Source: a virus. From it: a stretch of 33,251 nt of DNA. Under the pieces are notes generated by a model. That model did no database searches. It had not been told where the DNA came from and was given only the letters and a program-made list of their open reading frames with translations. How positions within the stretch are numbered: the first letter of the stretch is position 1; each line of letters opens with the position of its first letter. The translations under genes and the position numbers were made by a program. Below, one piece after another: positions 24,173 through 31,329 of the stretch. The stretch is taken from positions 1 to 33,251 of IMG/VR virus record IMGVR_UViG_3300043446_003870. One strand, 5' to 3'.

Positions 24173-25548
24173 TGGCTGGTCGGCGTCAACCCCTCGCCTC
24201 TCCGTTCCTGCTGATCCAGGGCGGTACGAGGGCGAAGGTACGCACCCTGACGATCACCGGAGCGACGCTGACTGACAACGGCGGCGGCGAGGCGGAGCTA
24301 GTCATCTCCGGCGGCGGCGGGGGCGCATGGACGCTGACCGGGATCACCGGCACCGCGAGCCGGATCGCCGGGTTCAGCGCCCTGGGGGCGGCGACCTACT
24401 ACCAGATTGGCACCGACCTCCAGGCATGGGATCCTGACCTCGACGCCCTCGCCGCCCTCGGGAACGGGCTGCCCTACCGGTCAGGCGGGACATGGGGCGC
24501 CTATGGACTCGGCGATCTCTCCATCTCCGGCGGGTCGATCCTCGTCGATCAGGCGCGGGGGCTGCGGGAGACGGGCGGGCCGACCACGCTGACGATGGGG
24601 GCGGTCGCCGACGGGAAGCTGTTGGGCCGCAACGGTACGACCATCGGCGGCGTATCAATCAGCACCGGCCTGACCCTCTCCGCCGGGGCGCTCGCGGTCG
24701 ATACGACGACCATCGCCACCCTCGCCTCCGTTGCCGCTGCGTACCAGCCGCTTGACAGCGACCTGACTGCCCTCGCCGCCCTCTCGACCACGGGACTGGT
24801 AGCGCGCACTGGTTCAGCGACCTACAGCCCGCGCTCTATCCAGGGGGGCAGCGGCGTTACTGTTACCGATGGCAACGGCGTTTCGGGCAATCCAACCATC
24901 TCCTTCGCGGGCGGAACCGGGCAGGACGACGACCCCACTTCCGCTTACACCATCTCCATCACACCCTCCAACGCGACATTGGTCAGCCGAGATGCCGGGA
25001 TCACGGTGCGCGGCGCGTCGGCGGGCAATACCTCGGCGCGCCGCACCACCCTCCTGTCAGGGGCGACGGGCGACTTCTTCAGCGCCTCCTTCATCACCTG
25101 CCGCACCGAATGGACATCGGCAGGCGGAGACATCTCGTTCAAGTGGAGGATGATCACCTATACGTCCATCGCCGCGACGATGCGGATCAAGATGGGATTT
25201 ACAACGGCAGGACTCACCAGTGTTGACGCCGAGACAGCGGCGCGGCCTACTGCGATCTTCCGTTTTCTGACGGGATTGGGACATACAAACTGGATGTGCT
25301 ACAACCAAAACGCATCCGGCAGCGTCGAGACGGACAGTGGCGTAGCGGTCGCCATCAACACAGAGTATTTGATGGAGATCCGAACTAACGCTACAGAAAC
25401 AAAATACTATATCAACGGATCGCTTGTCGCCACTCACACCACCTACCAGATCCCGTCAACGTCCGATTTCGGCTATCAAGCCGGAGTCTACGCCGCTGGA
25501 AAGACGATCCATGTGGTCGGCGCTCGGATCACAAAGGCTTGGGCGTAG
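24172..25548 (+). CDS. Tail fibre protein
   Basis: 458 residues, ATG overlapping the previous TAA. The N-terminal half is made of Gly/Thr/Ser-rich repeats (TLTITGATLTDNGGGEA, GLTLSAGALAVDTTT, YQPLDSDLTALAAL), typical trimeric fibre shaft. The C-terminal part (about 300-458) reads as a compact beta domain (WRMITYTSIAATMRIKMGF, LMEIRTNATETKYYING), like ConA-type lectin heads. The 3' third has visibly lower GC and more A/T-ending codons than the shaft, a sign that the receptor domain was exchanged. Confidence 0.7.
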   Translation: MAGRRQPLASPFLLIQGGTRAKVRTLTITGATLTDNGGGEAELVISGGGGGAWTLTGITGTASRIAGFSALGAATYYQIGTDLQAWDPDLDALAALGNGLPYRSGGTWGAYGLGDLSISGGSILVDQARGLRETGGPTTLTMGAVADGKLLGRNGTTIGGVSISTGLTLSAGALAVDTTTIATLASVAAAYQPLDSDLTALAALSTTGLVARTGSATYSPRSIQGGSGVTVTDGNGVSGNPTISFAGGTGQDDDPTSAYTISITPSNATLVSRDAGITVRGASAGNTSARRTTLLSGATGDFFSASFITCRTEWTSAGGDISFKWRMITYTSIAATMRIKMGFTTAGLTSVDAETAARPTAIFRFLTGLGHTNWMCYNQNASGSVETDSGVAVAINTEYLMEIRTNATETKYYINGSLVATHTTYQIPSTSDFGYQAGVYAAGKTIHVVGARITKAWA

Positions 25549-25549
25549 C

Positions 25550-25747
25550 ATGGCATCACCGATCGGCGAATACTGGAAGCACCCCCAACACCCGACCCGC
25601 CGGATTACCCGGATTTGGATGGACGGAGACACGTTCAATGAGGACGGGACGCCGATCCGGTGGGCAGAGTTCGACGGCGACCGGACGTTGACGTACAACT
25701 ATGACGAGCTAACAGATTTCGGCTGGACACAGGAGCAAGCCCCATGA
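25550..25747 (+). CDS. Small hypothetical protein between fibre and lysin
   Basis: 65 residues from ATG 25550, one base after the fibre stop. Rich in Asp, Glu, Trp and Tyr, ending DFGWTQEQAP. Its stop overlaps the lysin start as ATGA. It could be a fibre chaperone or tip accessory by position. No family recognised. Confidence 0.6.
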   Translation: MASPIGEYWKHPQHPTRRITRIWMDGDTFNEDGTPIRWAEFDGDRTLTYNYDELTDFGWTQEQAP

Positions 25748-26328
25748 CGCCCATCTGTGTAATCTCCATCGGCCACGCTGGCCGCACCCCCCCGGATCGC
25801 GGCGCGACCTTTGAAGGCTTCTACGAGATCGACGGGATCCGGGCCTACGCCGCCGCCTGCGCCGCTCAACTCCGTACCCTCGGCTGGCGCGTCGAGGTGC
25901 GTGAGGGCAAGTACGCGACGGCGAAGGCGGAGGCCGACGCGCTCGGCGCCGTCGTCTACCTGAACGCCCACATCAACGCGGGGATGAGCGGGCGGGCTGA
26001 CCAGCGGGGCGAGATATTCTACGACTACCAGAGCAAGGCCAGCAACGGCCTCGCGCTCGCCGCCTCCATCGCCGACAAGCTCGACGACTGGACGCCGTAC
26101 CATGTCTACCCCAAGTCCTGCCGCCCCGACTCCAACGGGAAGCCCCGCGACAGCGACTATCAGGAGGCGTACGGCTGCATTCGGGGCGTGCGGGCGGTCG
26201 CCATCTGCTCCGAGCCGTTCTTCCTCGACGGCGCGCACCGCGAGCAACTGCGCTCGGCGGAGGGGCTGGCGCGGATCGGGGTGTCCATCGCGGACGGGAT
26301 CGACGCGTGGTATAAGGCGCGCCCATGA
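25744..26328 (+). CDS. Endolysin, N-acetylmuramoyl-L-alanine amidase (Amidase_3 type)
   Basis: 194 residues. Cuts the bond between muramic acid and the peptide stem of peptidoglycan, releasing progeny. The Amidase_3 pattern is visible: GHAG with His11, a Glu in ATFEGFYE (24 or 28), NAHIN with His76, and SEPFF with the likely catalytic Glu157. No signal peptide and no wall-binding domain, so it should need a holin, which is encoded next with a 4-base overlap. Confidence 0.85.
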   Translation: MTPICVISIGHAGRTPPDRGATFEGFYEIDGIRAYAAACAAQLRTLGWRVEVREGKYATAKAEADALGAVVYLNAHINAGMSGRADQRGEIFYDYQSKASNGLALAASIADKLDDWTPYHVYPKSCRPDSNGKPRDSDYQEAYGCIRGVRAVAICSEPFFLDGAHREQLRSAEGLARIGVSIADGIDAWYKARP

Positions 26329-26681
26329 CCCCGAATGAGCGCGACAAACTGTTAGAGCGGCTGGCCGAGGCGATGGTTGACCACGCCGAGACGAGCGCGC
26401 AGCAGCACGCCGATCTGCGCGTCAAGGTCGCCGAGATGCAGGCTACTCTCGGTCAGATCCGGGAGGCACAGAGGGAGACTTTGGGCGCAGCCGTCACGCT
26501 GCTGATCCGGCAGAGTACCGCCACCCCCTTCGGAACGGTGGCGCTGCTCGCCCTGATCGCCATCCTCGCCCTCACGTTGGCAGCCGTGGCCCTCGGATCT
26601 GACCAAGTGCTTTCGATCCTCGCCGGCAACGTGCGCCTCAGCGCCGCCTCGGATACCCTGCCTGCACCGGAGACACCATGA
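26325..26681 (+). CDS. Putative holin
   Basis: 118 residues. An amphipathic, coiled-coil-like N-terminus (about 1-60) precedes one strong membrane segment (GTVALLALIAILALTLAAVAL, about 69-89) and a short tail. Coil plus one span, next to the endolysin, fits single-span phage holins; a spanin-like role is less likely with no signal or lipobox. Two motif copies in opposite orientation (26451, 26595) flank the membrane segment. Confidence 0.65.
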   Translation: MTPNERDKLLERLAEAMVDHAETSAQQHADLRVKVAEMQATLGQIREAQRETLGAAVTLLIRQSTATPFGTVALLALIAILALTLAAVALGSDQVLSILAGNVRLSAASDTLPAPETP

Positions 26682-26881
26682 CCGACGCCGACCTCCACGC
26701 CGAGCGCCCCGCGATGGTCGCCCCGGCTACGCCCCGCACCACCCGCGCCCCTGCCGGAGAGGCGCAACGCTGCCTCTCACACTGGCTGACCCTGTACCGC
26801 CGCAACGCGCCTGCCGCTGACCGCGAGGCCGCGCTCGACGGTACGCTGACCCCTGACCCACTGACCCAGGAGAGGCAATAG
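26678..26881 (+). CDS. Small hypothetical protein downstream of the holin
   Basis: 67 residues, ATG overlapping the holin stop. N-terminal half is Ala/Pro/Thr/Arg-rich and probably disordered. The second half has one helix (CLSHWLTLYRRNA). No family recognised. Confidence 0.55.
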   Translation: MTDADLHAERPAMVAPATPRTTRAPAGEAQRCLSHWLTLYRRNAPAADREAALDGTLTPDPLTQERQ

Positions 26882-26882
26882 C

Positions 26883-27179
26883 ATGGCCGAAAGCTGGTGG
26901 GATGTTCGCATCTGCGACGACATGAGCAGCAATGCCCTGTACGGCGGGCTGATCGGGCTGCATCGTGGCGACCAGAACGTGGTAACCTGGGCGCCGATGG
27001 TGTCGGTGGTCGGCTGGAAGCAGTTCCTGATCGCCTGCAAGCACGGCAACAACACCGAGGTCGCCGCCGCCGGTTTGGCCCTGTGGGGTGGCTGGTGGAG
27101 CAACGAGATCGCGGCGCGGGGGCTGGTGGACGCGGTTCGCTCCAACGTCAAGGCGTGGCTACTGATTGAGAAGATTTAG
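26883..27179 (+). CDS. Hypothetical protein, last gene of the rightward late block
   Basis: 98 residues, start after AGGAG. Trp-rich (ESWWDV, LWGGWWSNE) with a helical C-terminus (AARGLVDAVRSNVKAWLLIE). No family recognised. Its TAG overlaps the stop of the convergent gene by 4 bases, and no rightward terminator was seen after it. Confidence 0.6.
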   Translation: MAESWWDVRICDDMSSNALYGGLIGLHRGDQNVVTWAPMVSVVGWKQFLIACKHGNNTEVAAAGLALWGGWWSNEIAARGLVDAVRSNVKAWLLIEKI

Positions 27180-27511
27180 GCGCCGTACCACGCCCGTTTG
27201 ATCAGCGCCCACCGATCCCGCCAGCGTAGCCGGGGCGGGGCGGGCGCTGGCAGGACGGGCGGGGGCGATAGGCTGGCGATGCTCTCGATGTTGAGCAGCG
27301 TCAGGCACAGCTCGGCCAGCCCCCGCGCCGTGCGTTTGCCCTCCGGCGTTATCGCCCGCGCCTCATCCTCGGTCGCGTCAGCGGCGATCCGGCGCAGGTT
27401 GTCCCGGCTCCTCTCGATCTGCGAGGCCAGCGACCACAACACTTCCGGCGAGGGGCGCAGCGGGGGCGGTGTGGGGGTAGTGGAGATGCGCTGCGGATCG
27501 GTCTGCGGCAT
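27176..27511 (-). CDS. Hypothetical protein, leftward
   Basis: 111 residues from the ATG at 27511; an in-frame start at 27538 lies within the terminator stem region and is less likely. A Pro-rich N-terminus is followed by helices (VLWSLASQIERSRDNLRRIA, and TARGLAELCLTLLNIESI) and a basic end (RLRWRDRWALIKRAWYG). No family recognised. It lies after a terminator, so its promoter is unknown; TACAAT just upstream of the start has no convincing -35. Confidence 0.6.
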   Translation of the reverse strand: MPQTDPQRISTTPTPPPLRPSPEVLWSLASQIERSRDNLRRIAADATEDEARAITPEGKRTARGLAELCLTLLNIESIASLSPPPVLPAPAPPRLRWRDRWALIKRAWYGA

Positions 27512-27536
27512 GGCCCTATTGTAGCGCCCCGGACGC

Positions 27537-27559
27537 AAAAAGCCCGCACAGGGCGGGCT
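27537..27559 (-). terminator. Intrinsic terminator for the leftward gene at 27595-27945
   Basis: On the minus strand, AGCCCGC and GCGGGCT form a perfect 7-bp stem with a 5-base loop, directly followed by TTTTT. It lies 35 bases after the stop of the gene it would end. Confidence 0.82.
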
Positions 27560-27594
27560 GGAGGTGGGGAGCGCCCCGCTTGGGGCGCTGTGGG

Positions 27595-27945
27595 CTACCA
27601 GAGCAGAGCGGCGAGGGCGGGCGCCCCGGCGGACTCGATAGCGGCGGCGCCACCGTCGAAGGGCGCGCCGTTCATCTGGGCGAGGTGGGCGGCGATGGCG
27701 CAGACAACCTCATAGGTGCGCCAGGACGCCACGGTGCGGTCGTTGACCGTCTTGGACTTGAAGGGGACGATGTTCTTGGCGAGGTCGGCGGCGTCCATCT
27801 GCTGAAGCAGATCGGCCCGATCCCAGTCCGGGGTCACGGCCTCGACGGCGCGCATGAGGCGCTGCTCGTCACCGATCAGGCGGCGGGCGATGCTCAGGGT
27901 GTCGGTCGAGGCGATGGTCATGCTGTCGATCTGGATGGCGCTCAT
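27595..27945 (-). CDS. Hypothetical leftward protein with its own promoter and terminator
   Basis: 116 residues, ATG after GGAG. Predicted mainly helical, with an Asp/Ala-rich middle and Ala/Gly-rich end. No family recognised. A complete transcription unit: sigma-70-type promoter at 27995-28023, inverted repeat in the leader and terminator at 27537-27559. A monocistronic unit with a strong promoter suggests high or early expression, as for a phage takeover or regulatory protein. Confidence 0.68.
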   Translation of the reverse strand: MSAIQIDSMTIASTDTLSIARRLIGDEQRLMRAVEAVTPDWDRADLLQQMDAADLAKNIVPFKSKTVNDRTVASWRTYEVVCAIAAHLAQMNGAPFDGGAAAIESAGAPALAALLW

Positions 27946-27960
27946 CTGGTTCTCCGGTTC

Positions 27961-27986
27961 GAGGCGGTTGGTTGTATCTCCGCCTC
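27961..27986. promoter_or_regulatory. Inverted repeat in the leader of the leftward gene
   Basis: GAGGCGG (27961-27967) and CCGCCTC (27980-27986) are perfect 7-bp arms around 12 bases, between the promoter -10 and the start codon. It could be an operator or a leader hairpin. Confidence 0.55.
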
Positions 27987-27994
27987 ACACTCTA

Positions 27995-28023
27995 TCTATA
28001 GCCGCATACCGCTACAGCGTCAA
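27995..28023 (-). promoter_or_regulatory. Sigma-70-type promoter for the leftward gene
   Basis: On the minus strand TTGACG (28018-28023), a 17-base spacer, then TATAGA (27995-28000). The -35 overlaps the stop codon of the upstream zinc-module gene. Confidence 0.72.
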
Positions 28024-29183
28024 GCGCCGCCACGAAGTTTTTTGCGATGGGCGTGGAACCCGCACAGCCCGCCCCGGAACGCGATCCGGCGGCACCCCTC
28101 CTCCGCACACACCCTCGCCTCTGACCGGGCAGGGAGGAGGTAGCCGGATTTGAGGAGCTGGTTGAAGTGCTGCGCGCATCCGCCCCGCTTCACTACAGAC
28201 GCTCCACACCCCCGGATCTGACACCTGCCAGGGTCGGGCGCGGGGATCAGGTCGAGGTCAGGGCGAGCGGTGGGCAGTTCACTGGCGCGCCCGTCGCGCA
28301 GCATCCGGCGATAGTGGTTCTCGCAGCAGTTCCGGGTACGGGTCGGCGCGTCGCACCCCTCGACAACGCACACACCCTCGACGGGGGCGCGCAGGATCAT
28401 CGCCCCGGCGTAGCCGTTGAGGTTGTGGCGGCGCGGCGCGGGCAGTTCATCTGCGCGGTTCTCTCGACGCAGCCGCCGGTAATGCGGCTCGCAGGCGTGG
28501 CGCTGATAGACCCTGCGCCCACACCCGACGACGACACACACCCCCTCGACGGGCGCGCCGATGACGAGGTGGTGGGGAGGGCGCCCGCGACCGCGCTTGA
28601 CCTCGACGGGCGCCGGAGGAGGCGGCGGAGGTGGAGCAGGGCGCTCGACGCGGGGGCGCGCCGGGGGCATCGAGGGGAGCGGCGCGGGAAGCTCGGCGAG
28701 GCGCTTGGCGTCGACCATCGCCTGATAGTGCCGCCCACAGCATCCCCGCTTGACCGGGCGCCGGTCACACCCCTCGACGCAGCAGATGCCATCACGACGG
28801 GGGCCGACAACGAGCAGCGTTCTCGGCGCAGGCGGGCGGGGCTTCTTCACACGAGGCGCAGGGGGCGGGCGCGGCGGCTTCGGGGGCGGGGAGGGCTTGA
28901 CCTTGACCGAGATGACCGGGCGCGGCTTGGGTGGGGGTGGGGAGGGCTTGACCTTCGCCACCTTCTCCGGCTTGACGGGCTTCGGGGGCGCAACGGTCAG
29001 ATCCGGGGGAGGCAGGTTCAGCACCCTCCGCGCCACCGGCTCCAGCGGCGGGGCGGCGCACCGGTAGCACAGCCACTCACCACAGAGGCCGCGCTTGGAG
29101 GGGCGCCGCTGAATACCATCGGTACACGACTCGCAAAACAGCGGGCGGTCAGGGTCGCCAGCCCAGGCAGGGCCGCTGCTCAT
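28020..29183 (-). CDS. Five-module zinc-binding protein with Pro-rich linker and AT-hook-like motif
   Basis: 387 residues. Five copies of C-x4-C-x9-C-x2-H start at Cys134, 216, 272, 321 and 359, most followed by Tyr-Arg-Arg and ELPAP or a close form. An N-terminal Cys cluster (17, 20, 34, 39, 42) may hold another zinc. Residues 60-125 are Pro/Lys-rich. RGRGRPP (about 197-203) resembles an AT-hook. Similar single modules occur in phage and bacterial proteins; a tandem array of five is unusual. Nucleic-acid binding is likely, and target unknown. ATG 29183 overlaps the sigma gene stop, so the two are coupled. Contains motif copies 28214 and 28995. Confidence 0.75.
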   Translation of the reverse strand: MSSGPAWAGDPDRPLFCESCTDGIQRRPSKRGLCGEWLCYRCAAPPLEPVARRVLNLPPPDLTVAPPKPVKPEKVAKVKPSPPPPKPRPVISVKVKPSPPPKPPRPPPAPRVKKPRPPAPRTLLVVGPRRDGICCVEGCDRRPVKRGCCGRHYQAMVDAKRLAELPAPLPSMPPARPRVERPAPPPPPPPAPVEVKRGRGRPPHHLVIGAPVEGVCVVVGCGRRVYQRHACEPHYRRLRRENRADELPAPRRHNLNGYAGAMILRAPVEGVCVVEGCDAPTRTRNCCENHYRRMLRDGRASELPTARPDLDLIPAPDPGRCQIRGCGASVVKRGGCAQHFNQLLKSGYLLPARSEARVCAEEGCRRIAFRGGLCGFHAHRKKLRGGA

Positions 29184-29989
29184 GACAACCACTTCAGCGC
29201 GGCGACGGCGCGGGCGGCCTCGGGGGTGTCCTTGCCGTGGATGTGGTCGGCGATCCGCTGGCGCGACATGTCGCAGATCTGGCCGATGCGCTGGCGGGAT
29301 GTCCCCTCGCTGGCGGCGATCATGGCCTGATCCTCGCCGGAGACGTACCGCAGGAAGATCGCGGCGTGGCGGGGATGGAGGGCATCGAGGGCGGCCCGGA
29401 TGCGCTCGCCCCGGATGGCATCGTCGGCGGCGTCGTCGGGGAGGGGGCCGCTTGACGCGAGCAGGTCGATCAGCCGCAGCTCGGGGCGGTCAGCGTAGGG
29501 CGGCGCGTCGAGCCGGAGCGCCCATACCCGCGCAGAGACGGGGGTGTGTCGCCCAGTCTGGACATCCCCGGCGCGGTCAACGCAGGTCAGGAGGGCAGCC
29601 CGCGCCCACCATGCCACCCAGGATCTGACCGTTGTTCCCCGGCCCGGCTCAAACCGACTGAGCGCCCGATACGCGCCGAGGCGGCAGGTCTGATAGATGT
29701 CCTCCTCCTCGACGCCCCGGCGGGCGTCATGGCGGCTGTACTTGGCGATTCGGATCAGGAAGGCGTCATAGCCGAGGATGATCCGCCAGTACAGCGCATC
29801 TGCGCGGGCAAAGAGGCGGGCGGCCTCTCCGGTGGCGGTGCGGCGCGCAGCCTCGACGCGCAGCCCGCGAGACTGGTCAGATCCGGGGGGCAGCAGGTCG
29901 AGCGCCTGCTGCTCATGTTGCTGCGCTGCGAGGACGAGCCTCACCGCCTCGGCGTCGTTCATCCTCTCGGTGCGGGGAGCGCCGTTCAT
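29180..29989 (-). CDS. Phage-encoded sigma-70 family factor
   Basis: 269 residues. Region 2 spans about 74-137: DAFLIRIAKYS, EEEDIYQTCRLGAYRALSRF, EPGRGTTVRSWVAWWARAAL, matching the core-binding and -10 recognition helices of sigma-70. RLDAPP to LIDLLAS (about 159-179) fits the region 3-4 link. Region 4 is about 198-250, with an HTH (AMIAASEGTSRQRIGQICDM). It would redirect host RNA polymerase to phage promoters. ATG 29989 overlaps the upstream stop as ATGA and is preferred to the start at 30025. Motif copy 29621 lies in the codons of the conserved TVRSWVAWW. Confidence 0.85.
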   Translation of the reverse strand: MNGAPRTERMNDAEAVRLVLAAQQHEQQALDLLPPGSDQSRGLRVEAARRTATGEAARLFARADALYWRIILGYDAFLIRIAKYSRHDARRGVEEEDIYQTCRLGAYRALSRFEPGRGTTVRSWVAWWARAALLTCVDRAGDVQTGRHTPVSARVWALRLDAPPYADRPELRLIDLLASSGPLPDDAADDAIRGERIRAALDALHPRHAAIFLRYVSGEDQAMIAASEGTSRQRIGQICDMSRQRIADHIHGKDTPEAARAVAALKWLS

Positions 29990-30270
29990 CGGCCCATCTC
30001 CTGCGCCGCCTGCACCCGGACACACCGGCGCACGATCTGCTCCGGCGTCGCGTCATGCTCGGCACAGAGCTGCGCGAGCGCCTTCGCGGTCGCCGGGTCG
30101 AACGGGACGGCCAGCACAGACGCGCCCTGGATCGGGGGCGGCGGCTTCACAGGCGGGGGCGCCGTCAGCCCGATGTCGGGCGGGGTGCGCTGGACGCAGC
30201 GGTGGATGAGGGCGAGGTACAGCACCCCATAGAGGGCGGCGGAGGTGAGGGTGAGGGTGAGGATGCTCAT
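29986..30270 (-). CDS. Small membrane-anchored protein, first gene of the sigma operon
   Basis: 94 residues after AGGAG. One N-terminal membrane segment (LTLTLTSAALYGVLYLALI, about 4-22), a Pro-rich linker, and a cytoplasmic-type helical domain (DPATAKALAQLCAEHDATPEQIVRRCVR, in two helices about 57-85). A membrane protein coupled directly to a sigma factor brings anti-sigma factors to mind, but there is no sequence proof. The C-terminal helices could equally be a DNA-binding fold. Confidence 0.65.
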   Translation of the reverse strand: MSILTLTLTSAALYGVLYLALIHRCVQRTPPDIGLTAPPPVKPPPPIQGASVLAVPFDPATAKALAQLCAEHDATPEQIVRRCVRVQAAQEMGR

Positions 30271-30287
30271 GCGCTTCTCCTACCCCT

Positions 30288-30317
30288 ATGCTATCCCCAA
30301 ACATTGTTCGCCGTCAA
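30288..30317 (-). promoter_or_regulatory. Leftward promoter of the sigma operon
   Basis: On the minus strand TTGACG (30312-30317), an 18-base spacer, TAGCAT (30288-30293). The left operator repeat (30298-30309) lies in the spacer. Confidence 0.6.
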
Positions 30318-30339
30318 GGGGTTGCATCAAACATTGTTC
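30298..30339. promoter_or_regulatory. Duplicated operator CAAACATTGTTC between divergent promoters
   Basis: Exact 12-base copies at 30298-30309 and 30328-30339, 30 bp apart, each centred on the near-palindrome AACA-T-TGTT. One sits in the leftward promoter spacer and the other in the rightward promoter spacer, so a bound repressor could block both. Confidence 0.68.
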
Positions 30340-30349
30340 CGGCTATACA
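30322..30349 (+). promoter_or_regulatory. Possible rightward promoter of the HTH gene
   Basis: TTGCAT (30322-30327), 16 bases, TATACA (30344-30349). The -35 is weak. Confidence 0.42.
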
Positions 30350-30368
30350 GGTGCGCGGGAGAGTGGTC

Positions 30369-30578
30369 ATGGAATGGCGCGAATGGGTGTTGAGGGCGGT
30401 TGGGGTCGAGGCACAGCGGCGGGCGCAGGGGATACGCGCCCCGATCTGCCGCAGCAGAGCAACAGCCTCGATGTGGCGGCGGGGGCTGGTGCGCCCTGGC
30501 ACAGAGGCGGCGGTGCGGGCGTGGGCGGGCGCGCTCGGCATGGACGCGGAGGAGGCGGTAGCGGCGTGGCGCGCATGA
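30369..30578 (+). CDS. Small HTH regulator (Cro-like)
   Basis: 69 residues from ATG 30369 with GGGAG upstream. The pattern from residue 20 on (GIRAPICRSRATASMWRRGL, then RPGTEAAVRAWAGALGM) fits a lambda-repressor-type HTH: a scaffold helix, a recognition helix around SRATASMWRRG and a hydrophobic third helix. It starts next to the duplicated operator and is the best candidate to bind it. Its stop overlaps the native methylase start as ATGA. Confidence 0.62.
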   Translation: MEWREWVLRAVGVEAQRRAQGIRAPICRSRATASMWRRGLVRPGTEAAVRAWAGALGMDAEEAVAAWRA

Positions 30579-30694
30579 CTCCCCGCCCTTACATATTCTG
30601 CGAGCCGTTCGCCGGGTCTGCGGCCATGACCTACTTTCTGTTAGGCGCGAAGCCGCCGATCTCCTACCTGTTTTTCCAGATCACAAAGTCGTGA
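30575..30694 (+). pseudogene. Broken native 5' end of the DNA methylase gene
   Basis: ATG 30575 opens a 39-residue frame. Residues 7-32 (IFCEPFAGSAAM to PPISYL) equal residues 2-27 of the intact methylase at 31330, with 24 of 26 residues identical. After codon 30668 the match stops and seven unrelated residues lead to TGA 30692. This is the native, ATGA-coupled, GC-rich start of the gene, cut off by the HNH insertion. Confidence 0.85.
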
Positions 30695-31266
30695 GGTGGA
30701 TCGATTGTACGACGGCAAGTCGCGCAATCGAGGTAACGAATGCCCATGTATGGCTTTGCCTGCTTTCCGCAGTCTTGTCGGCACTTGGGCCACCTATTGA
30801 ACAAAGCCTCATGCGTGTGCGTTGCATTGTGCGTTGCGTTGTCGGACACGAGTTCAAGATTTTCAATTCGGTTATCGTCTTTGATCCCATTCTTGTGGTG
30901 TACAACCTCCTTGCCGGTCAATAGACGCCCGAGATATTGCTCCATGACTAACCGGTGTTCTCGGATGTACCCCCTCTTGTTGATTGGGCCATTGTATCCA
31001 TCTGGTGGCCGAACCAAGATGTACCCCGCGCTGTTTTTTGTTCTATACCCGTTGAACTTTGGGCAGCCAGCCCCAGTCATTCGGGCTGACGATGCCTTCC
31101 TGGCCTCAATGGACATCGGGACTCTCGGCATCTTGCCATCGGCGTGGTTTTTCTTGCCAACCTGCCGCCTTCGTTCCCGCAAGCATGTTCTGGAGCAAAA
31201 GACGTTCGCACGACCACCCTTGGGCTTGCGGTTCACACTGGCACCACAGATGAAGCACTGGTACAT
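30664..31266 (-). CDS. HNH homing endonuclease
   Basis: 200 residues. N-terminal zinc finger (Cys4, 7, 24, 28), HNH core EHRLVMEQYLGR to VVHHKNGIKDDNRIENLEL (His104, His123, His124, Asn126, Asn132, Asn136), and C-terminal Cys pairs (162/166 and 181/184). HNH enzymes of this type nick or cut DNA and spread by gene conversion. The start at 31266 is chosen for the AAGGAGG six bases upstream. GC is clearly lower than all neighbours, a sign of foreign origin. The last codons and stop overlap the end of the duplicated methylase sequence (30664-30670), marking the insertion edge. Confidence 0.88.
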   Translation of the reverse strand: MYQCFICGASVNRKPKGGRANVFCSRTCLRERRRQVGKKNHADGKMPRVPMSIEARKASSARMTGAGCPKFNGYRTKNSAGYILVRPPDGYNGPINKRGYIREHRLVMEQYLGRLLTGKEVVHHKNGIKDDNRIENLELVSDNATHNATHTHEALFNRWPKCRQDCGKQAKPYMGIRYLDCATCRRTIDPPHDFVIWKNR

Positions 31267-31286
31267 ATCGCCTCCTTGCGCCCCAT

Positions 31287-31315
31287 ATCGTATCATGGTA
31301 TATCGGGTCTATCAA
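31287..31315 (-). promoter_or_regulatory. Promoter of the HNH gene
   Basis: On the minus strand TTGATA (31310-31315), a 17-base spacer, TACGAT (31287-31292), just upstream of the AAGGAGG ribosome site. The element therefore carries its own promoter. Confidence 0.6.
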
Positions 31316-31329
31316 CCCCATAGGCGCAC

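Noticed and set aside
25781-25800. Near matches to the dispersed motif such as CCCCGGATCGCGG, also near 16513
   Set aside because: They share only CCCCGGATC and lack the CTGACC half, so they were not counted.
27580-28143. A 187-residue plus-strand frame opposite the leftward gene
   Set aside because: It runs through the terminator, leader dyad and promoter of the leftward unit and has no ribosome site.
28167-29330. A 387-residue plus-strand frame opposite the zinc-module gene
   Set aside because: It mirrors the repeated modules without any motif of its own. The minus frame keeps strict Cys and His spacing five times.
30671-31329. Group I intron carrying the HNH gene
   Set aside because: The HNH gene is on the opposite strand, the flanks are a duplicated exon start rather than split exons, and no intron core was seen.
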